Of a stretch of 64,000 nucleotides of DNA, positions 40,991 to 51,123 are shown piece by piece. Position 1 is the stretch's first letter, and each line of letters begins with the position of its first letter. The notes beneath the pieces are model-generated. The model was not told the DNA's origin. It made no database searches and saw only the letters and a program-made list of their open reading frames with translations. The stretch spans positions 154,719-218,718 of the forward strand of contig NZ_JASHIC010000010.1 in assembly GCF_030056705.1 (NCBI RefSeq), read 5' to 3'. Origin of the DNA: Flectobacillus longus. Lineage in GTDB: Bacteria; Bacteroidota; Bacteroidia; Cytophagales; Spirosomataceae. Position numbers and translations under genes: made by a program.

Positions 40991-43951
40991 ATGCGTTACA
41001 AAGGTGCCATTGTGTGGCTGACTGGTATTATTTCAGCCCTATGTTTGTTCTTCCTTTCGTTTACATGGAAGGCTAATGCGGTTCGTGAAAATGCAATTGC
41101 GTATGCAACATCGAAAGATGGCAAACTCGACCCAGCTAAAAAAACTCGTTATATCGATTCATTGTGGAAGCAACCTGTTTATTTGGGCTTCACATTGCAA
41201 GATGTAACTACTTATGCTCTTCACAAAGGTCTTGACTTGGAAGGTGGTTTCAGTGCAGTATTGGAAGTTTCTCCTGTAGAAATTCTACGTGCTTTATCTG
41301 GAAAAAGTAATGATCCTAATTTTGAGAAAGCATTAGCAAGTGCTTCAAAATTGCAAGCAACTTCGACTAAGCCTTTCAATGAAATCTTCTTCGAGGAATT
41401 TGCTAAAGTTGCTCCAAATCAACGTTTAGCTACGATTTTTGCAAACTCAGTAAACCGCGACAAATTGAATTCAGGTTCTACTGATGCTCAAGTAAAGAAA
41501 GTGGTAAACTCAGAAATTGATGGTGCTGTAGACCGTGTTTACAAAATTATCCAAGCTCGTATTGACAAATTTGGTGTAGCTAACCCTAACATCCAACGTT
41601 TGCCAGGTACAAACCGTATTCAAGTTGAATTGCCAGGTGTAGACAACCCTGAGCGTGCTCGTAAATTGTTGGCAGGTGCTGCCAAATTGGAGTTTGTTGA
41701 AGTTGCTGAAATCAACGAATGGGGACAAGGCTTGAACACATTAGGTGAATATTTAGCGGCTGAAGAAAAAGCGAAAAAAGCAACTGTTGCTACTACAACA
41801 ACGGCATCTACTGATACTTCAAAAAGTAGTTTGGCAGGTCAATTGGCTGCGCCAAAAACTGCTAAAAAAGATACAGCAAAAGCAGATACAACAGCAGGTG
41901 CTGCTTTGACAAAATTATTCTTGCCTTTGGACAACCAAGGAAGAAGCTGGGGCGTAATGCGTAAAGATACTTCTCGTGTTAATGAATTGTTCCGTCGTCC
42001 AGAAGTAAAAATGATGTTCCCATCAAACTTGACTTTTGTATGGTATGCTAAAGGTATTCCTTCAACTACAGGTGACGAAATCATCCAGTTGGAAGCTATC
42101 AAGAAAAGCGAAAACCAACCAGCACCATTAGAAGGTGATGTAATTGTAGATGCTACTAATGACTACGACCAAAATCAACGTCCAGAAGTAACAATGGTAA
42201 TGAACGGTACAGGGGCTCGTATCTGGAAAAACTTGACAGCGGCTAGCATTGGTAAGCGTGTGGCTATCGTACTAGACAACTACGTATATTCTGCGCCAGT
42301 AATCAACGGTGAAATTCCTAACGGTCGTTCATCTATCTCTGGTTCATTTACGATTGAAGAAGCAAAAGACTTAGCAAACGTATTGAAAGCGGGTAAATTG
42401 CCAGCTCCAACTCGTATCGTTGAAGATGCCTTCATTGGTCCATCATTGGGTCAGGAAGCTATCAACCAAGGTTATTTGTCAATGGCTGTTGGTTTGATTT
42501 TAGTGATTGTATTTATGATTGGTTATTATGGCAACCCAGGATGGATGGCTAACGCTGCCTTGTTGTTCAACGTATTCTTTATTGCGGGAGTATTAGTACA
42601 AATGCAATCTGCGTTGACTTTACCAGGTATTGCAGGGGTTGTATTGACATTGGGTATGGCTGTCGATGCCAACGTATTGATTAACGAACGTATTCGTGAA
42701 GAATTACACCGTGGTGTTGGATTGTTGGATGCCGTAAAATTAGGTTATGAAAAAGCCCTTTCTGCTATTTTAGATGGTAACGTAACTACATTCTTGATTG
42801 GGGCTATCTTGATTATCTTTGGGTCGGGTTCTGTAAAAGGCTTTGGTGTAACGCTTTGTATTGGTTTGATTACTTCAGTATTTACAGCCGTATTTGTATC
42901 ACATGTATTAGTTGACTGGATGGTACAACGTAAAATTGCTGCTGGTAAAGAGAAAGAAGTAACATTCGAAACATTTATCTCGAAAGACCTATTCAAAGGA
43001 ATGAATTTCGACTTTATTGGCAAACGTAAATACTCTTACTGGTTCTCATGGAGCCTAATTGCCGTAGGTATTGTAGTATTAATTGCACAAGGAGGTTTCA
43101 ATTTGGGTGTTGACTTCAAAGGTGGTCGTTCTTATGTAGTAGAATTTACTAAGCCAGTTGATGCAACAAACATCAAAGAAGCGTTGAAAGATGATTTCGA
43201 AGAAAAAGGTGTTGAAGTAAAAACATTCAACGGACCAACTAAGATGAAAGTTACAACTTCTTATTTGGTTGAAGATGAATCAGCTGCTGCTAATCAAAAA
43301 GTACGTACTGCTTTAGAAAAAGGTTTACAACAATTTGCTGATGCAAAACCTACAATTGTTTCAGAGTCTAAAGTAGGTGCAACTATTGCTGATGATATCT
43401 TGACACAATCATTTGTATCAATTGCTTATGCTTTGATTGCCATATTTATCTATATATTGATTCGTTTCCGTAAATGGCAATACTCATTGGGTAGTATTAT
43501 TGCCTTGATTCACGATACCTTAGTTGTATTGGGTATGGTAGGTATCGTTCGTATTTTCGGATTGGATTTGGAAATTGACCAAATTTTCATCGCTGCGGTA
43601 TTGACTGTTATTGGTTACTCAATTAACGATACAGTGGTAGTATTTGACCGTATTCGTGAAGAAATCGGTGTGGATGCAGATATGTCAAACAAAGAATTGA
43701 TTATCCAAACGATTAACACATCGATTAACCATACCATGAGCCGTACTGTAATGACAGCTACGACAGTATTCTTGGTAGTATCAGTATTGTTGTTCTTTGG
43801 TGGTGAAATCTTACGTGGTTTCTCATTTGCGATGTTTATCGGGGTAGTATTTGGTGCATACTCATCTATCTTCGTTGCCGCTCCAATCGTTATTGACCTT
43901 GGAACAGGAAAGAAGAAAGCTGTAGCGCCAGCTGCAAACCCTTCTAAGTAA
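40991..43951 (+). CDS. secDF: protein translocase subunit SecDF (fused)
   Basis: 986 residues. SecD and SecF are fused, as usual in Bacteroidota. An N-terminal TM helix precedes the large periplasmic P1 domain; the SecD core ends in a TM bundle with VVLTLGMAVDANVLINERIR. A second copy for SecF follows from about residue 670 (LGVDFKGGRSYVVEFTKPVD; VLTVIGYSINDTVVVFDRIR). An Ala/Thr-rich insertion near residues 260-300 (KKATVATTTTASTDTS) is not typical of short SecD proteins but is seen in this phylum. It uses proton motive force to aid late steps of protein export. Terminator at 43960-43999. Confidence 0.97.
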   Translation: MRYKGAIVWLTGIISALCLFFLSFTWKANAVRENAIAYATSKDGKLDPAKKTRYIDSLWKQPVYLGFTLQDVTTYALHKGLDLEGGFSAVLEVSPVEILRALSGKSNDPNFEKALASASKLQATSTKPFNEIFFEEFAKVAPNQRLATIFANSVNRDKLNSGSTDAQVKKVVNSEIDGAVDRVYKIIQARIDKFGVANPNIQRLPGTNRIQVELPGVDNPERARKLLAGAAKLEFVEVAEINEWGQGLNTLGEYLAAEEKAKKATVATTTTASTDTSKSSLAGQLAAPKTAKKDTAKADTTAGAALTKLFLPLDNQGRSWGVMRKDTSRVNELFRRPEVKMMFPSNLTFVWYAKGIPSTTGDEIIQLEAIKKSENQPAPLEGDVIVDATNDYDQNQRPEVTMVMNGTGARIWKNLTAASIGKRVAIVLDNYVYSAPVINGEIPNGRSSISGSFTIEEAKDLANVLKAGKLPAPTRIVEDAFIGPSLGQEAINQGYLSMAVGLILVIVFMIGYYGNPGWMANAALLFNVFFIAGVLVQMQSALTLPGIAGVVLTLGMAVDANVLINERIREELHRGVGLLDAVKLGYEKALSAILDGNVTTFLIGAILIIFGSGSVKGFGVTLCIGLITSVFTAVFVSHVLVDWMVQRKIAAGKEKEVTFETFISKDLFKGMNFDFIGKRKYSYWFSWSLIAVGIVVLIAQGGFNLGVDFKGGRSYVVEFTKPVDATNIKEALKDDFEEKGVEVKTFNGPTKMKVTTSYLVEDESAAANQKVRTALEKGLQQFADAKPTIVSESKVGATIADDILTQSFVSIAYALIAIFIYILIRFRKWQYSLGSIIALIHDTLVVLGMVGIVRIFGLDLEIDQIFIAAVLTVIGYSINDTVVVFDRIREEIGVDADMSNKELIIQTINTSINHTMSRTVMTATTVFLVVSVLLFFGGEILRGFSFAMFIGVVFGAYSSIFVAAPIVIDLGTGKKKAVAPAANPSK

Positions 43952-43959
43952 TTACTCTC

Positions 43960-43999
43960 AAAGACCTCATAGCCCCCAAAAGCTATGAGGTCTTTTTTT
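43960..43999 (+). terminator. terminator after secDF
   Basis: AAAGACCTCATAGC, loop CCCCAAAA, GCTATGAGGTCTTT, then TTTT. Confidence 0.85.
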
Positions 44000-44098
44000 G
44001 TTTCACGACAAAATATTAACTATCTTGAAACACAGTTTATACAATTCTGTTCTGTAATTACCTTCAATCACAATAAAATAAACTAAAACCTTTTCTTT

Positions 44099-45577
44099 AT
44101 GAGTAACAGTATTTGGCGCAAAAAGCCTATGTCAGCTTACGAGGCAGATATTAAAAACAGTGAGCTGAAGCGCGTCCTTGGTAAATGGAGTTTGACTGCT
44201 ATCGGTATTGGTGCGATTATCGGTGGAGGTATCTTCGTATTAACTGGTACAGGCGCTCACTATCATGCTGGCCCGGCTTTGGCATTATCATTCGTATTAG
44301 CAGGTATCGGCTGTATTTTTGCAGCTCTTTGCTATGCTGAATTTGCCGCTCTACTTCCTGTAGAAGGCTCAGCTTATGCCTACGCTTATGGTACAATCGG
44401 TGAATTCTTTGCTTGGATTATTGGTTGGGGACTTGTGTTAGAATATGCCATGGGGGCAATGACTGTAGCCGTGAGTTGGTCCGGTTACTTCAATAAACTA
44501 CTCCACTTATTCGGTATTGAAATTCCTTATTATTTAAAAAATGACCCATTTTCGGCAGCAACTTATGCCAAATCTATGGGACTTGAGCACGTAGGTTGGG
44601 GTATCAACTTGCCTGCATTTGTTGTTACTTGGTTGGTAACATATATCTTGGTAAAAGGTATCAAAGAAGCCGCAAGTGCCAATAACATTATTGTTGTCTT
44701 GAAAGTAGCTGCGATTTTATTCGTAATCATCGTAGGTGCATTTTTTGTAAACACAGCTAACTGGACTCCATTTATCCCTGCTCCTGAATTGGTAGAACAC
44801 GCTGATGGTTCTATGAAAGAAGCTTATGGTTGGGGTGGTATTGCCAGTGGTGCTGCGGCTATTTTCTTTGCTTATATTGGTTTTGATGCTGTATCTACGC
44901 AAGCTGGTGAAGCAATCAACCCTAAGAAAGATATGCCTTTTGCTATTATCGCTTCATTGGTAATTTGTACGGTTCTTTATATCTTGGTTTCATTAGTATT
45001 AACGGGTATGATTAACTACAAAGATATCGTAGGTGATGCTTTGAAAGCACCAGTAGCTTACGCATTTGATAAAGTAGGTCAACCTTGGGCTGTATTTATC
45101 ATCACTGCTGCTGCTACGGCAGGTTTGATTTCAGTAATGTTGGTAATGATGTTAGGTCAAACACGTGTATTCTTAGGTATGGCAAAAGATGGTTTGTTAC
45201 CCAACTTCTTCCGTCAGGTTCACCCAACTTTCCGCACTCCTTGGAAAAGCACAATCTTGGTAGGTTTCTTAGTATCTGTTGTATCAGCATTTACACCAAT
45301 CGGTGTATTGAGTGATATGTGTTCATTCGGTACTTTGTTTGCTTTTGCCATGGTATGTTTGGCAGTATTATTATTGCGTTACAGAGAACCTAACTTAGAG
45401 CGTGACTTCAAAGCTCCAGCCTTGAAAATCGTTGCGCCACTGGGTATCTTAACAAACCTTTTCTTGATTCTCAACTTGGATGGTTTGGCTCAAAAATTGG
45501 CATTCGGATGGTTGCTAATTGGTTTGGTTGTATATTTCTTGTACGGTAAGCCAAACAGTAATTTGAACGAAAAATAG
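44099..45577 (+). CDS. APC-superfamily amino acid permease (CAT-like)
   Basis: 492 residues, about 12 TM helices. The APC consensus substrate motif [20 protein letters not shown] lies in TM1, followed by [20 protein letters not shown] and [22 protein letters not shown]6 reads [20 protein letters not shown]. These match the cationic amino acid transporter (CAT) group. Substrate may be a cationic or branched-chain amino acid; not fixed by the sequence. Ends at a terminator shared with the prfC leader region. Confidence 0.9.
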   Translation: MSNSIWRKKPMSAYEADIKNSELKRVLGKWSLTAIGIGAIIGGGIFVLTGTGAHYHAGPALALSFVLAGIGCIFAALCYAEFAALLPVEGSAYAYAYGTIGEFFAWIIGWGLVLEYAMGAMTVAVSWSGYFNKLLHLFGIEIPYYLKNDPFSAATYAKSMGLEHVGWGINLPAFVVTWLVTYILVKGIKEAASANNIIVVLKVAAILFVIIVGAFFVNTANWTPFIPAPELVEHADGSMKEAYGWGGIASGAAAIFFAYIGFDAVSTQAGEAINPKKDMPFAIIASLVICTVLYILVSLVLTGMINYKDIVGDALKAPVAYAFDKVGQPWAVFIITAAATAGLISVMLVMMLGQTRVFLGMAKDGLLPNFFRQVHPTFRTPWKSTILVGFLVSVVSAFTPIGVLSDMCSFGTLFAFAMVCLAVLLLRYREPNLERDFKAPALKIVAPLGILTNLFLILNLDGLAQKLAFGWLLIGLVVYFLYGKPNSNLNEK

Positions 45578-45607
45578 ATTTACGACATTACGTGTAAATT
45601 ACACTGC

Positions 45608-45642
45608 AAAAGGCTCTAGCATTGATTTGTTAGAGCCTTTTG
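45608..45642 (+). terminator. terminator after the amino acid permease
   Basis: AAAAGGCTCTA, 12-nt loop, TAGAGCCTTTT, then GATTTTATT. Confidence 0.75.
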
Positions 45643-45720
45643 ATTTTATTGAGAAGTTTAATTCACTCAAATTCAAAGCACTCAATCCCAAAAAACCTGT
45701 GGGTTTTGTTTTTTTATCCG

Positions 45721-45728
45721 TAATTTTG
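45721..45728 (+). promoter_or_regulatory. candidate -7 box TAATTTTG for prfC
   Basis: Exact TAnnTTTG match 30 nt before the prfC ATG at 45759, giving a short leader. It also shows that the longer reading frame from 45627 is not a real start. Confidence 0.5.
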
Positions 45729-45758
45729 CATTTCGATTTTGACAGTCGATTATTAAAT

Positions 45759-47360
45759 ATGGCAACGTTACAAGAAGAAATACAAAAACGCCGTACATTC
45801 GGTATCATTTCCCACCCCGATGCGGGTAAAACTACGCTTACCGAAAAACTACTTTTGTTCGGGGGAGCAATCCAAACAGCGGGGGCTGTAAAATCAAATA
45901 AAATCAAAAAGGGTGCAACCTCCGATTTTATGGAAATCGAGCGTCAAAGAGGTATCTCGGTGGCTACCTCGGTAATGACTTTTGAATATAATGATGTAAA
46001 AATCAATATCCTCGATACACCAGGTCACAAAGACTTTGCCGAAGATACTTACCGTACGCTTACGGCTGTAGACTCAGTTATCTTGGTAATCGACTGTGTA
46101 AAAGGGGTTGAGGAACAAACCGAAAAATTGATGGAGGTATGTCGTATGCGTAATACGCCAGTAATCATTTTCATCAATAAAATGGACCGCGAAGGTCAGT
46201 ATGCGTTTGACCTACTGGACGAGTTAGAGCAAAAACTTGGTATCAAAGTTCGTCCATTGACTTGGCCTATCAATATTGGAGCTAACTTTAAAGGGGTATA
46301 TAACCTTTATGAAAAGTCTCTAAACTTGTTTAGTGCCAACAAAACCAAAATTGAAAAAGAGGTTGTTTCTGTAGATATTTGGTCTGAGGAACTAGACAAA
46401 CGTGTTGGCGAACGTGATGCGAATCAGCTTCGTGAAGATGTTGAACTTATCGAAGGTGTTTATGACGATTTTGACCGTTCTACTTACTTGTCGGGCGATG
46501 TTGCTCCTGTATTCTTTGGTTCGGCAGTAAATAACTTTGGGGTACAAGAATTGCTGGATACATTTACTCAAATTGCACCATCAACTCAAAAGCGCCAAAC
46601 AGATACACGCATTGTAGAGCCAGATGAGAAAAAATTCTCAGGTTTTATCTTCAAAATCCATGCTAACTTAGATCCAAAGCACCGTGATAGAATCGCATTC
46701 TTGCGTATTTGTTCGGGTGTATTTGAGCGTAATAAGTTTTATAAGCATGTGCGTTTAGACAAAAACGTGCGTTTCAATAACCCTTATAACTTTATGGCGC
46801 AAGATAAGGAAGTTATCGACGAAGGCTTCCCTGGCGACGTAGTAGGTTTGTATGATACAGGTAATTTTAAGATAGGAGATACACTCACGGAAGGTGAAAA
46901 TATGTTTTACCAAGGTATTCCAAGCTTTTCTCCTGAAATCTTTAAAGAACTTATCAACCTCGATCCAATGAAAGCCAAACAATTGGAAAAAGGGATTGAG
47001 CAGTTGACAGACGAAGGGGTAGCGCAGTTGTTTACTCAAACACAATTAGGTAATCGTAAAATTGTAGGTACAGTAGGGGAACTCCAATATGAGGTAATTC
47101 AATATCGTTTGGAGCATGAATATGGCGCAAAATGTCGCTTTGATCACCGTGATATTGCCAAGGCTTGTTGGATTACAGCAGAAGACACTAAAAAATTATT
47201 AGAATTTGTTCGTTTAAAAGGACAACAAATCGCTACTGATAAAGATGGGAACTACGTATTCTTGGCTGAATCTGATTGGATTTTGCGTATGAATATCCAA
47301 AATAACCCTGATATTCAATTCCACTTTACTTCGGAATTTAAGTTGGCGGCAGAGGCATAA
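45759..47360 (+). CDS. prfC: peptide chain release factor 3
   Basis: 533 residues. This GTPase removes RF1/RF2 from the ribosome after peptide release. G-motifs are intact: [20 protein letters not shown] (P-loop), [11 protein letters not shown] (switch), [15 protein letters not shown] (G3), FINKMDREG (G4). The RF3-specific domain II and C-terminal parts ([20 protein letters not shown]) are present. The start at 45759 is chosen because the -7 box at 45721 lies within the longer ORF. Expected to be a single-gene transcript ending at 47385-47433. Confidence 0.96.
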   Translation: MATLQEEIQKRRTFGIISHPDAGKTTLTEKLLLFGGAIQTAGAVKSNKIKKGATSDFMEIERQRGISVATSVMTFEYNDVKINILDTPGHKDFAEDTYRTLTAVDSVILVIDCVKGVEEQTEKLMEVCRMRNTPVIIFINKMDREGQYAFDLLDELEQKLGIKVRPLTWPINIGANFKGVYNLYEKSLNLFSANKTKIEKEVVSVDIWSEELDKRVGERDANQLREDVELIEGVYDDFDRSTYLSGDVAPVFFGSAVNNFGVQELLDTFTQIAPSTQKRQTDTRIVEPDEKKFSGFIFKIHANLDPKHRDRIAFLRICSGVFERNKFYKHVRLDKNVRFNNPYNFMAQDKEVIDEGFPGDVVGLYDTGNFKIGDTLTEGENMFYQGIPSFSPEIFKELINLDPMKAKQLEKGIEQLTDEGVAQLFTQTQLGNRKIVGTVGELQYEVIQYRLEHEYGAKCRFDHRDIAKACWITAEDTKKLLEFVRLKGQQIATDKDGNYVFLAESDWILRMNIQNNPDIQFHFTSEFKLAAEA

Positions 47361-47384
47361 GAACAACATTAAATTTTCTATTTT

Positions 47385-47433
47385 AAGGCTCGAACTAATT
47401 TACGCAAAAGCAAAAATTAGTTTGAGCCTTTTT
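47385..47433 (+). terminator. terminator after prfC
   Basis: AAGGCTC plus AACTAATTT pairs with AAATTAGTT plus GAGCCTT, then TTTGTG. One G-T mismatch at the centre of the stem. Confidence 0.75.
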
Positions 47434-47656
47434 GTGTAAATGCAAAATAAACTATGACTGTGGATTCTTGCTAATTTGTTAATAAAATCGTATTTTAAGC
47501 TTTTAAACCCCTGAAAATCATTGATGTTAATCTTTCTTTAAAAACAATTATTTTACCGTTTATACAGAGATGATAATTCTTTGATTTTTGTTGAAAATTT
47601 ATCTATATATTGCAGTGCTTTATTAATTATCGTTCAATTGCAAAGCTTTCTTAATT

Positions 47657-48115
47657 ATGAAAAAATCTATCATTTTATCAGCAATGCTTTTTGCATCTGT
47701 ATGCACTAAGTCTTTTGCTTCATCATCGTCTGAGTATTTTGTAGATGACGCTGCTATCGAAACAACTTTAAATGAAGGTGTAGAGGTAAATTACCTTACT
47801 CCTGTTTCGAATGCTGAGGTTTCTACTCAAAACAACATGTTGGCAGCTTCTACCTCTATGCCAGCTAGTTCTGTTGCAGCAAGCAAAGACCCTGTTGTAG
47901 CATTTATTTTATCAACATTTTTGGGCGGTTTGGGTATCCACCGTTTCTACATGGGTACAGCTACCTTGACTGGAGTAGGTTATATCCTTACTTTGGGTGG
48001 TTGCGGTATCGTAGCGTTTGTTGACTGGGTAGTATTGTTAATCGCTTTGGTACAAGACGAAGGTATCGGCAAATACACAGACAACCCTAAATTCTTTATG
48101 TGGGGAGGAAAATAA
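47657..48115 (+). CDS. TM2 domain protein with signal peptide
   Basis: 152 residues. A signal peptide (MKKSIILSAMLFASVCTKSF) is followed by a ~55-residue low-complexity Ser/Ala/Thr region, then the TM2 domain: VVAFILSTFLGGLGIHRFYM and GVGYILTLGGCGIVAFVDWV. TM2 domains have two TM helices and a short GxHRFYxG turn. Function in bacteria is not established. It is followed by a terminator and stands beside the two DUF5683-like proteins at 48.2-49.9 kb, which share the PGAGxIYAG turn motif. Confidence 0.8.
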   Translation: MKKSIILSAMLFASVCTKSFASSSSEYFVDDAAIETTLNEGVEVNYLTPVSNAEVSTQNNMLAASTSMPASSVAASKDPVVAFILSTFLGGLGIHRFYMGTATLTGVGYILTLGGCGIVAFVDWVVLLIALVQDEGIGKYTDNPKFFMWGGK

Positions 48116-48137
48116 GAATTTGACGATTCAAAAATAA

Positions 48138-48170
48138 TAAAAGCTGAAGGGTTCTCCTTCAGCTTTTTCT
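48138..48170. terminator. terminator after the TM2 gene
   Basis: AAAGCTGAAGG, loop GTTCT, CCTTCAGCTTTTT, then CTTTT. It also lies 8 nt beyond the end of the minus-strand gene at 48178. Confidence 0.8.
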
Positions 48171-48177
48171 TTTAAGG

Positions 48178-49068
48178 CTATTTCCGATTTGCCAAAAGCC
48201 CTTTTTTGACTTGTTGATAATACTGATTTTTTAGGTCAATATTCTTCTGTTCAGCCAAATAGGCGCTCCTGCGAACTCCCCCAAAATAAAAGGCTTGAAA
48301 TAGCCCTAGCCCTGTAAATATTCCTGTAAAATAATAGCCATTTATTATACTGTAAGCACCATAACCAAGCGTTCCAAGTTGTAGTACCAGCGAAACAATT
48401 CCTTGTGTAGTATTTCCAGCATAAATCATTCCTGCCCCTGGTACAAAAGTTGCCAAAGCTTCGGCTTTTTTGACACTTCTAAATTTTGGTTTCTGTGCAA
48501 AAGTAAATAGCTCTTCTGCATTAATCTGTGTATGAAAAGCTTGATTATAGCTTGGAATTAACGCTTTTGCTTCATCATAAAGAGCTAGTTGGGTAAGTGA
48601 GAGTATTTCCCAAAGCAACGTTGGCGTATGTTGTGTACTATCTTTTACGAAATATTTAAACTGCTGGATATTATTAAAGCAGTCGTCATAAAGCCCTGCC
48701 AAAAAGCTACACACTACCGTTTCGTACCGAAGTGGTATTTGTTTTTTATCTTCGAGGTTACTAAAATCAAAGCGCTGACTGGTTTGTAAGGCCATTGTAA
48801 ACTTCTGTGCTGCTTTTTGACAGTAAAGTTTTTTTAGTAAAAAGGTATTTTTTAAATCTTGAATTTGCTGATTGCTAAGACTTGTATCAGGCCATTCGCT
48901 AAGCTCGAAAAATGCTTGTTCATAGCCCAACATAGCTTCGTCATATTGTTGTTGACGAAACAAACTGTCAGCTTTTGATACAATGGTATTACTATTTTGC
49001 GCTTTAATTAAAAAGGGTGCGCAAAGGAATATGCATATCAAATAAAATTTGCTCGTCGATTTTTTCAT
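48178..49068 (-). CDS. envelope protein with PGAGxIYAG membrane domain (paralogue B)
   Basis: 296 residues from the ATG at 49068. After a signal peptide (ICIFLCAPFLIKAQ) comes a TPR-like helical part (SKADSLFRQQQYDEAMLGYE) and then a C-terminal membrane domain with FVPGAGMIYAGNTTQGIVSL and further hydrophobic helices. The same PGAGxIYAG turn is found in the preceding gene, so the two are paralogues of the DUF5683-like group. Its first 65 nt overlap the 3' end of that gene in another frame. Function unknown; the operon with LolA-like and YidD suggests an envelope role. Confidence 0.65.
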   Translation of the reverse strand: MKKSTSKFYLICIFLCAPFLIKAQNSNTIVSKADSLFRQQQYDEAMLGYEQAFFELSEWPDTSLSNQQIQDLKNTFLLKKLYCQKAAQKFTMALQTSQRFDFSNLEDKKQIPLRYETVVCSFLAGLYDDCFNNIQQFKYFVKDSTQHTPTLLWEILSLTQLALYDEAKALIPSYNQAFHTQINAEELFTFAQKPKFRSVKKAEALATFVPGAGMIYAGNTTQGIVSLVLQLGTLGYGAYSIINGYYFTGIFTGLGLFQAFYFGGVRRSAYLAEQKNIDLKNQYYQQVKKGLLANRK

Positions 49069-49885
49069 TAAATTCTTGTCTTTTGATTTTGACACTTAAA
49101 GCACTTCCCCAGATGTTTCCTATATAAAAAAGGCTAAATAAACTTCCATAAATAATAAATCGAGGACTCCCAACACCATCTTTACGCAAGCCTTCATAAG
49201 CTTGTAACCCAAGAATGGTATTTTGTAAAAAGGCAGAAATTCCTTGTCCCAATTGTCCACCTGCATAAATCTTACCCGCTCCAGGAATAATAGCAGATAA
49301 TAACCCTGCCTTAAAACCTGATTTTTTTTGTTGCTTCAAAATATCGTCTCGGTAAAGCAAATAATTAGCTTGTTGCTTTTGTAAAGCATAAAGCGAAGGA
49401 TCGAGGTGTCTCTGTAGAGAATCAAATCGTTGCTGATTTCGTTGTAAAAGCGCCAAACCTGCTAGCTCAAAGGTTTGTAACGAGCGATTAAGACTATCTT
49501 TTGAATCAATAGCCTTAAAGTATTTTTCGGCCTTTGTAAAATCTCTCAAATAGCTATCTGATAATCCTGCCCAAAACTGAGATTGTGAAAAATATGGACT
49601 TTCTGAAGAAACTTTTGAAAAGTAGACACTTGCCGAGTCGAGTTGTTTGAGCGAATAAAAAGCAAATCCCTTTTGGTAAGCCAATTGCAATTTGGATTGT
49701 ATTGAGATAGGATATTTTTGTTCAAGTTGATTGGTAAAGGTAATAGCGTCGTGATACTGTTCTTTGCCAATCAAATGTTGTAAAAAGAGGCTATCTTTCG
49801 TGATTTGAGAAATACCCGATTGGACACCAAGGAGCAACACGCAACTAAGAATAACCCAAAATCGAATATGAAGCTTATCAGACAT
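49004..49885 (-). CDS. envelope protein with PGAGxIYAG membrane domain (paralogue A)
   Basis: 293 residues with signal peptide (CVLLLGVQSGISQ). A helical part follows with TPR-like repeats (YQKGFAFYSLKQLDSASVYF; AGLSDSYLRDFTKAEKYFKA), then a C-terminal membrane domain with AIIPGAGKIYAGGQLGQGIS. It starts 24 nt after yidD and its end overlaps the next gene by 65 nt, unusually long for same-strand overlap. The family looks like DUF5683 but the assignment is by motif only. The tail ...HIPLRTLFN is coded over the signal peptide of paralogue B. Confidence 0.65.
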   Translation of the reverse strand: MSDKLHIRFWVILSCVLLLGVQSGISQITKDSLFLQHLIGKEQYHDAITFTNQLEQKYPISIQSKLQLAYQKGFAFYSLKQLDSASVYFSKVSSESPYFSQSQFWAGLSDSYLRDFTKAEKYFKAIDSKDSLNRSLQTFELAGLALLQRNQQRFDSLQRHLDPSLYALQKQQANYLLYRDDILKQQKKSGFKAGLLSAIIPGAGKIYAGGQLGQGISAFLQNTILGLQAYEGLRKDGVGSPRFIIYGSLFSLFYIGNIWGSALSVKIKRQEFNEKIDEQILFDMHIPLRTLFN

Positions 49886-49909
49886 AGTGGAGAGGAATAC
49901 GAGGTTCGC

Positions 49910-50329
49910 TTACTTATACATTTGAGGCGAGTCAATGACTTTACCTTGCTCATTTACTCTGAATGGATTGATAGTAGTACCACTAATGCGGTTACAGCGT
50001 GCCAATCTGTCGGCACTAAGCGCTACTCCTTTGAGCGGTCCATACATACGAATCGCCTCGCGACTAAAGCGTGAGCAAGATAGTTCGTAAAGACAGTTTG
50101 CTGAAAACTGTGGTGAAATTACTTTTTGGTAAAAGGTTAATGTACCATTCATAACAAAAGAAATAGGGTGAAATCCCTTCTTTCCAACAGATGAGGTTAC
50201 TTGCGATTGTTCGGCTTGCTCTTTTTTATCTAAAAATTGTAAATCTGCTTCTAGACTTTGTGCCATAAGCGAGTTGCCAGCGAGTAATCCTAGCACTAAG
50301 ACAAGTATTTTACTTAAGAGCTTTGGCAT
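49910..50329 (-). CDS. yidD: membrane protein insertion efficiency factor YidD
   Basis: 139 residues from the ATG at 50329. The YidD core is FYQKVISPQFSANCLYELSC followed by SRFSREAIRMYGPLKGVALS and RLARCN, the conserved cysteine-rich helical pattern. Unlike short cytoplasmic YidD proteins (about 70-90 residues), it has an N-terminal hydrophobic export signal (LLSKILVLVLGLLAGNSLMA), so it is probably periplasmic or membrane-anchored. It overlaps the LolA-like gene by 20 nt and precedes the paralogue A gene by 24 nt, all in one operon. Confidence 0.85.
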   Translation of the reverse strand: MPKLLSKILVLVLGLLAGNSLMAQSLEADLQFLDKKEQAEQSQVTSSVGKKGFHPISFVMNGTLTFYQKVISPQFSANCLYELSCSRFSREAIRMYGPLKGVALSADRLARCNRISGTTINPFRVNEQGKVIDSPQMYK

Positions 50330-51029
50330 TGAGCGGAATCGAAAAGTTAAGCAATTCATGATTAACAGTCTCGTTGATTTTGATGTCTGAATAAGAGGTT
50401 TTGGTAATAACAGAATCTTTGGCAGTAAAAAAATCAATTTGTGTAACTGCCAAAGGAAATTCGATGTCTCCAAGTTTTTGAAAATTGTAATAATATACCT
50501 TTTTCATCACCTTTCCATCGCCGTCGATATATTTGGTATAAATCGGATTTCCGCCATTATGTACCAATTCTACCGAACGAATACTTTTGCTCAATTTAGC
50601 AGGCGCTATCCATGTGCTAATCATGAGGTTTTTCTCAAATTTAGTCGCTTTGTTGGTAAAGCCCATATTTCTCAAACCTAAATCAGATTTTTGGTTATTT
50701 AAGAAATAATAAAACTGTGTAGTTTCAGTACTAAAGATATAGTTTACCTGTTGAATAACAGTATTTTTAGATGGGTCATAAATACTTACCTCACCTTTTG
50801 CATTGTTGATAATATACTGATTGTTTGGTTGTGTAAAATGGCTTACCATTCTACCTCCCGCTACCTGATAGGCTATTTCTGATTTGATGGTGGCTGTTTT
50901 TCCGTTTTTGTTAGAACGAGCAACCATGAGCATACTAATTTTTTTGACGGTATTCGTAGAAAATGAAGAGGCCAATGACACAACAGATATCAAGCCCAGT
51001 ACTAGATAAAGACGATTTTTTTGATTCAT
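50310..51029 (-). CDS. LolA-like outer membrane lipoprotein carrier
   Basis: 239 residues with a signal peptide (LVLGLISVVSLASSFS). The beta-sheet core (YQVAGGRMVSHFTQPNNQYI; YIFSTETTQFYYFLNN; VTQIDFFTAKDSVITKTSYS) fits the LolA/LppX half-barrel used for lipoprotein transport, as in family LolA-like proteins of Bacteroidota. It starts the operon that continues with yidD and two DUF5683-like genes. Its start lies about 20 nt after a TAnnTTTG box at 51050. Confidence 0.7.
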   Translation of the reverse strand: MNQKNRLYLVLGLISVVSLASSFSTNTVKKISMLMVARSNKNGKTATIKSEIAYQVAGGRMVSHFTQPNNQYIINNAKGEVSIYDPSKNTVIQQVNYIFSTETTQFYYFLNNQKSDLGLRNMGFTNKATKFEKNLMISTWIAPAKLSKSIRSVELVHNGGNPIYTKYIDGDGKVMKKVYYYNFQKLGDIEFPLAVTQIDFFTAKDSVITKTSYSDIKINETVNHELLNFSIPLNAKALK

Positions 51030-51049
51030 AGTTGAGATATAATTAAAGC

Positions 51050-51057
51050 CAAATTTA
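51050..51057 (-). promoter_or_regulatory. candidate -7 box TAAATTTG (minus strand)
   Basis: CAAATTTA on the plus strand complements TAAATTTG. It lies 21 nt upstream of the LolA-like start and would drive the four-gene envelope operon. Confidence 0.45.
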
Positions 51058-51123
51058 CTTTCTTCTGGAAATATATGAAAGTAAATCTGGCTTTAAACCT
51101 TATCTTGTTTTTATTACTAAATA

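Noticed and set aside
49805..50074. 89-codon plus-strand ORF across the yidD/paralogue A junction
   Set aside because: Runs antisense to two genes with good family or paralogue support.
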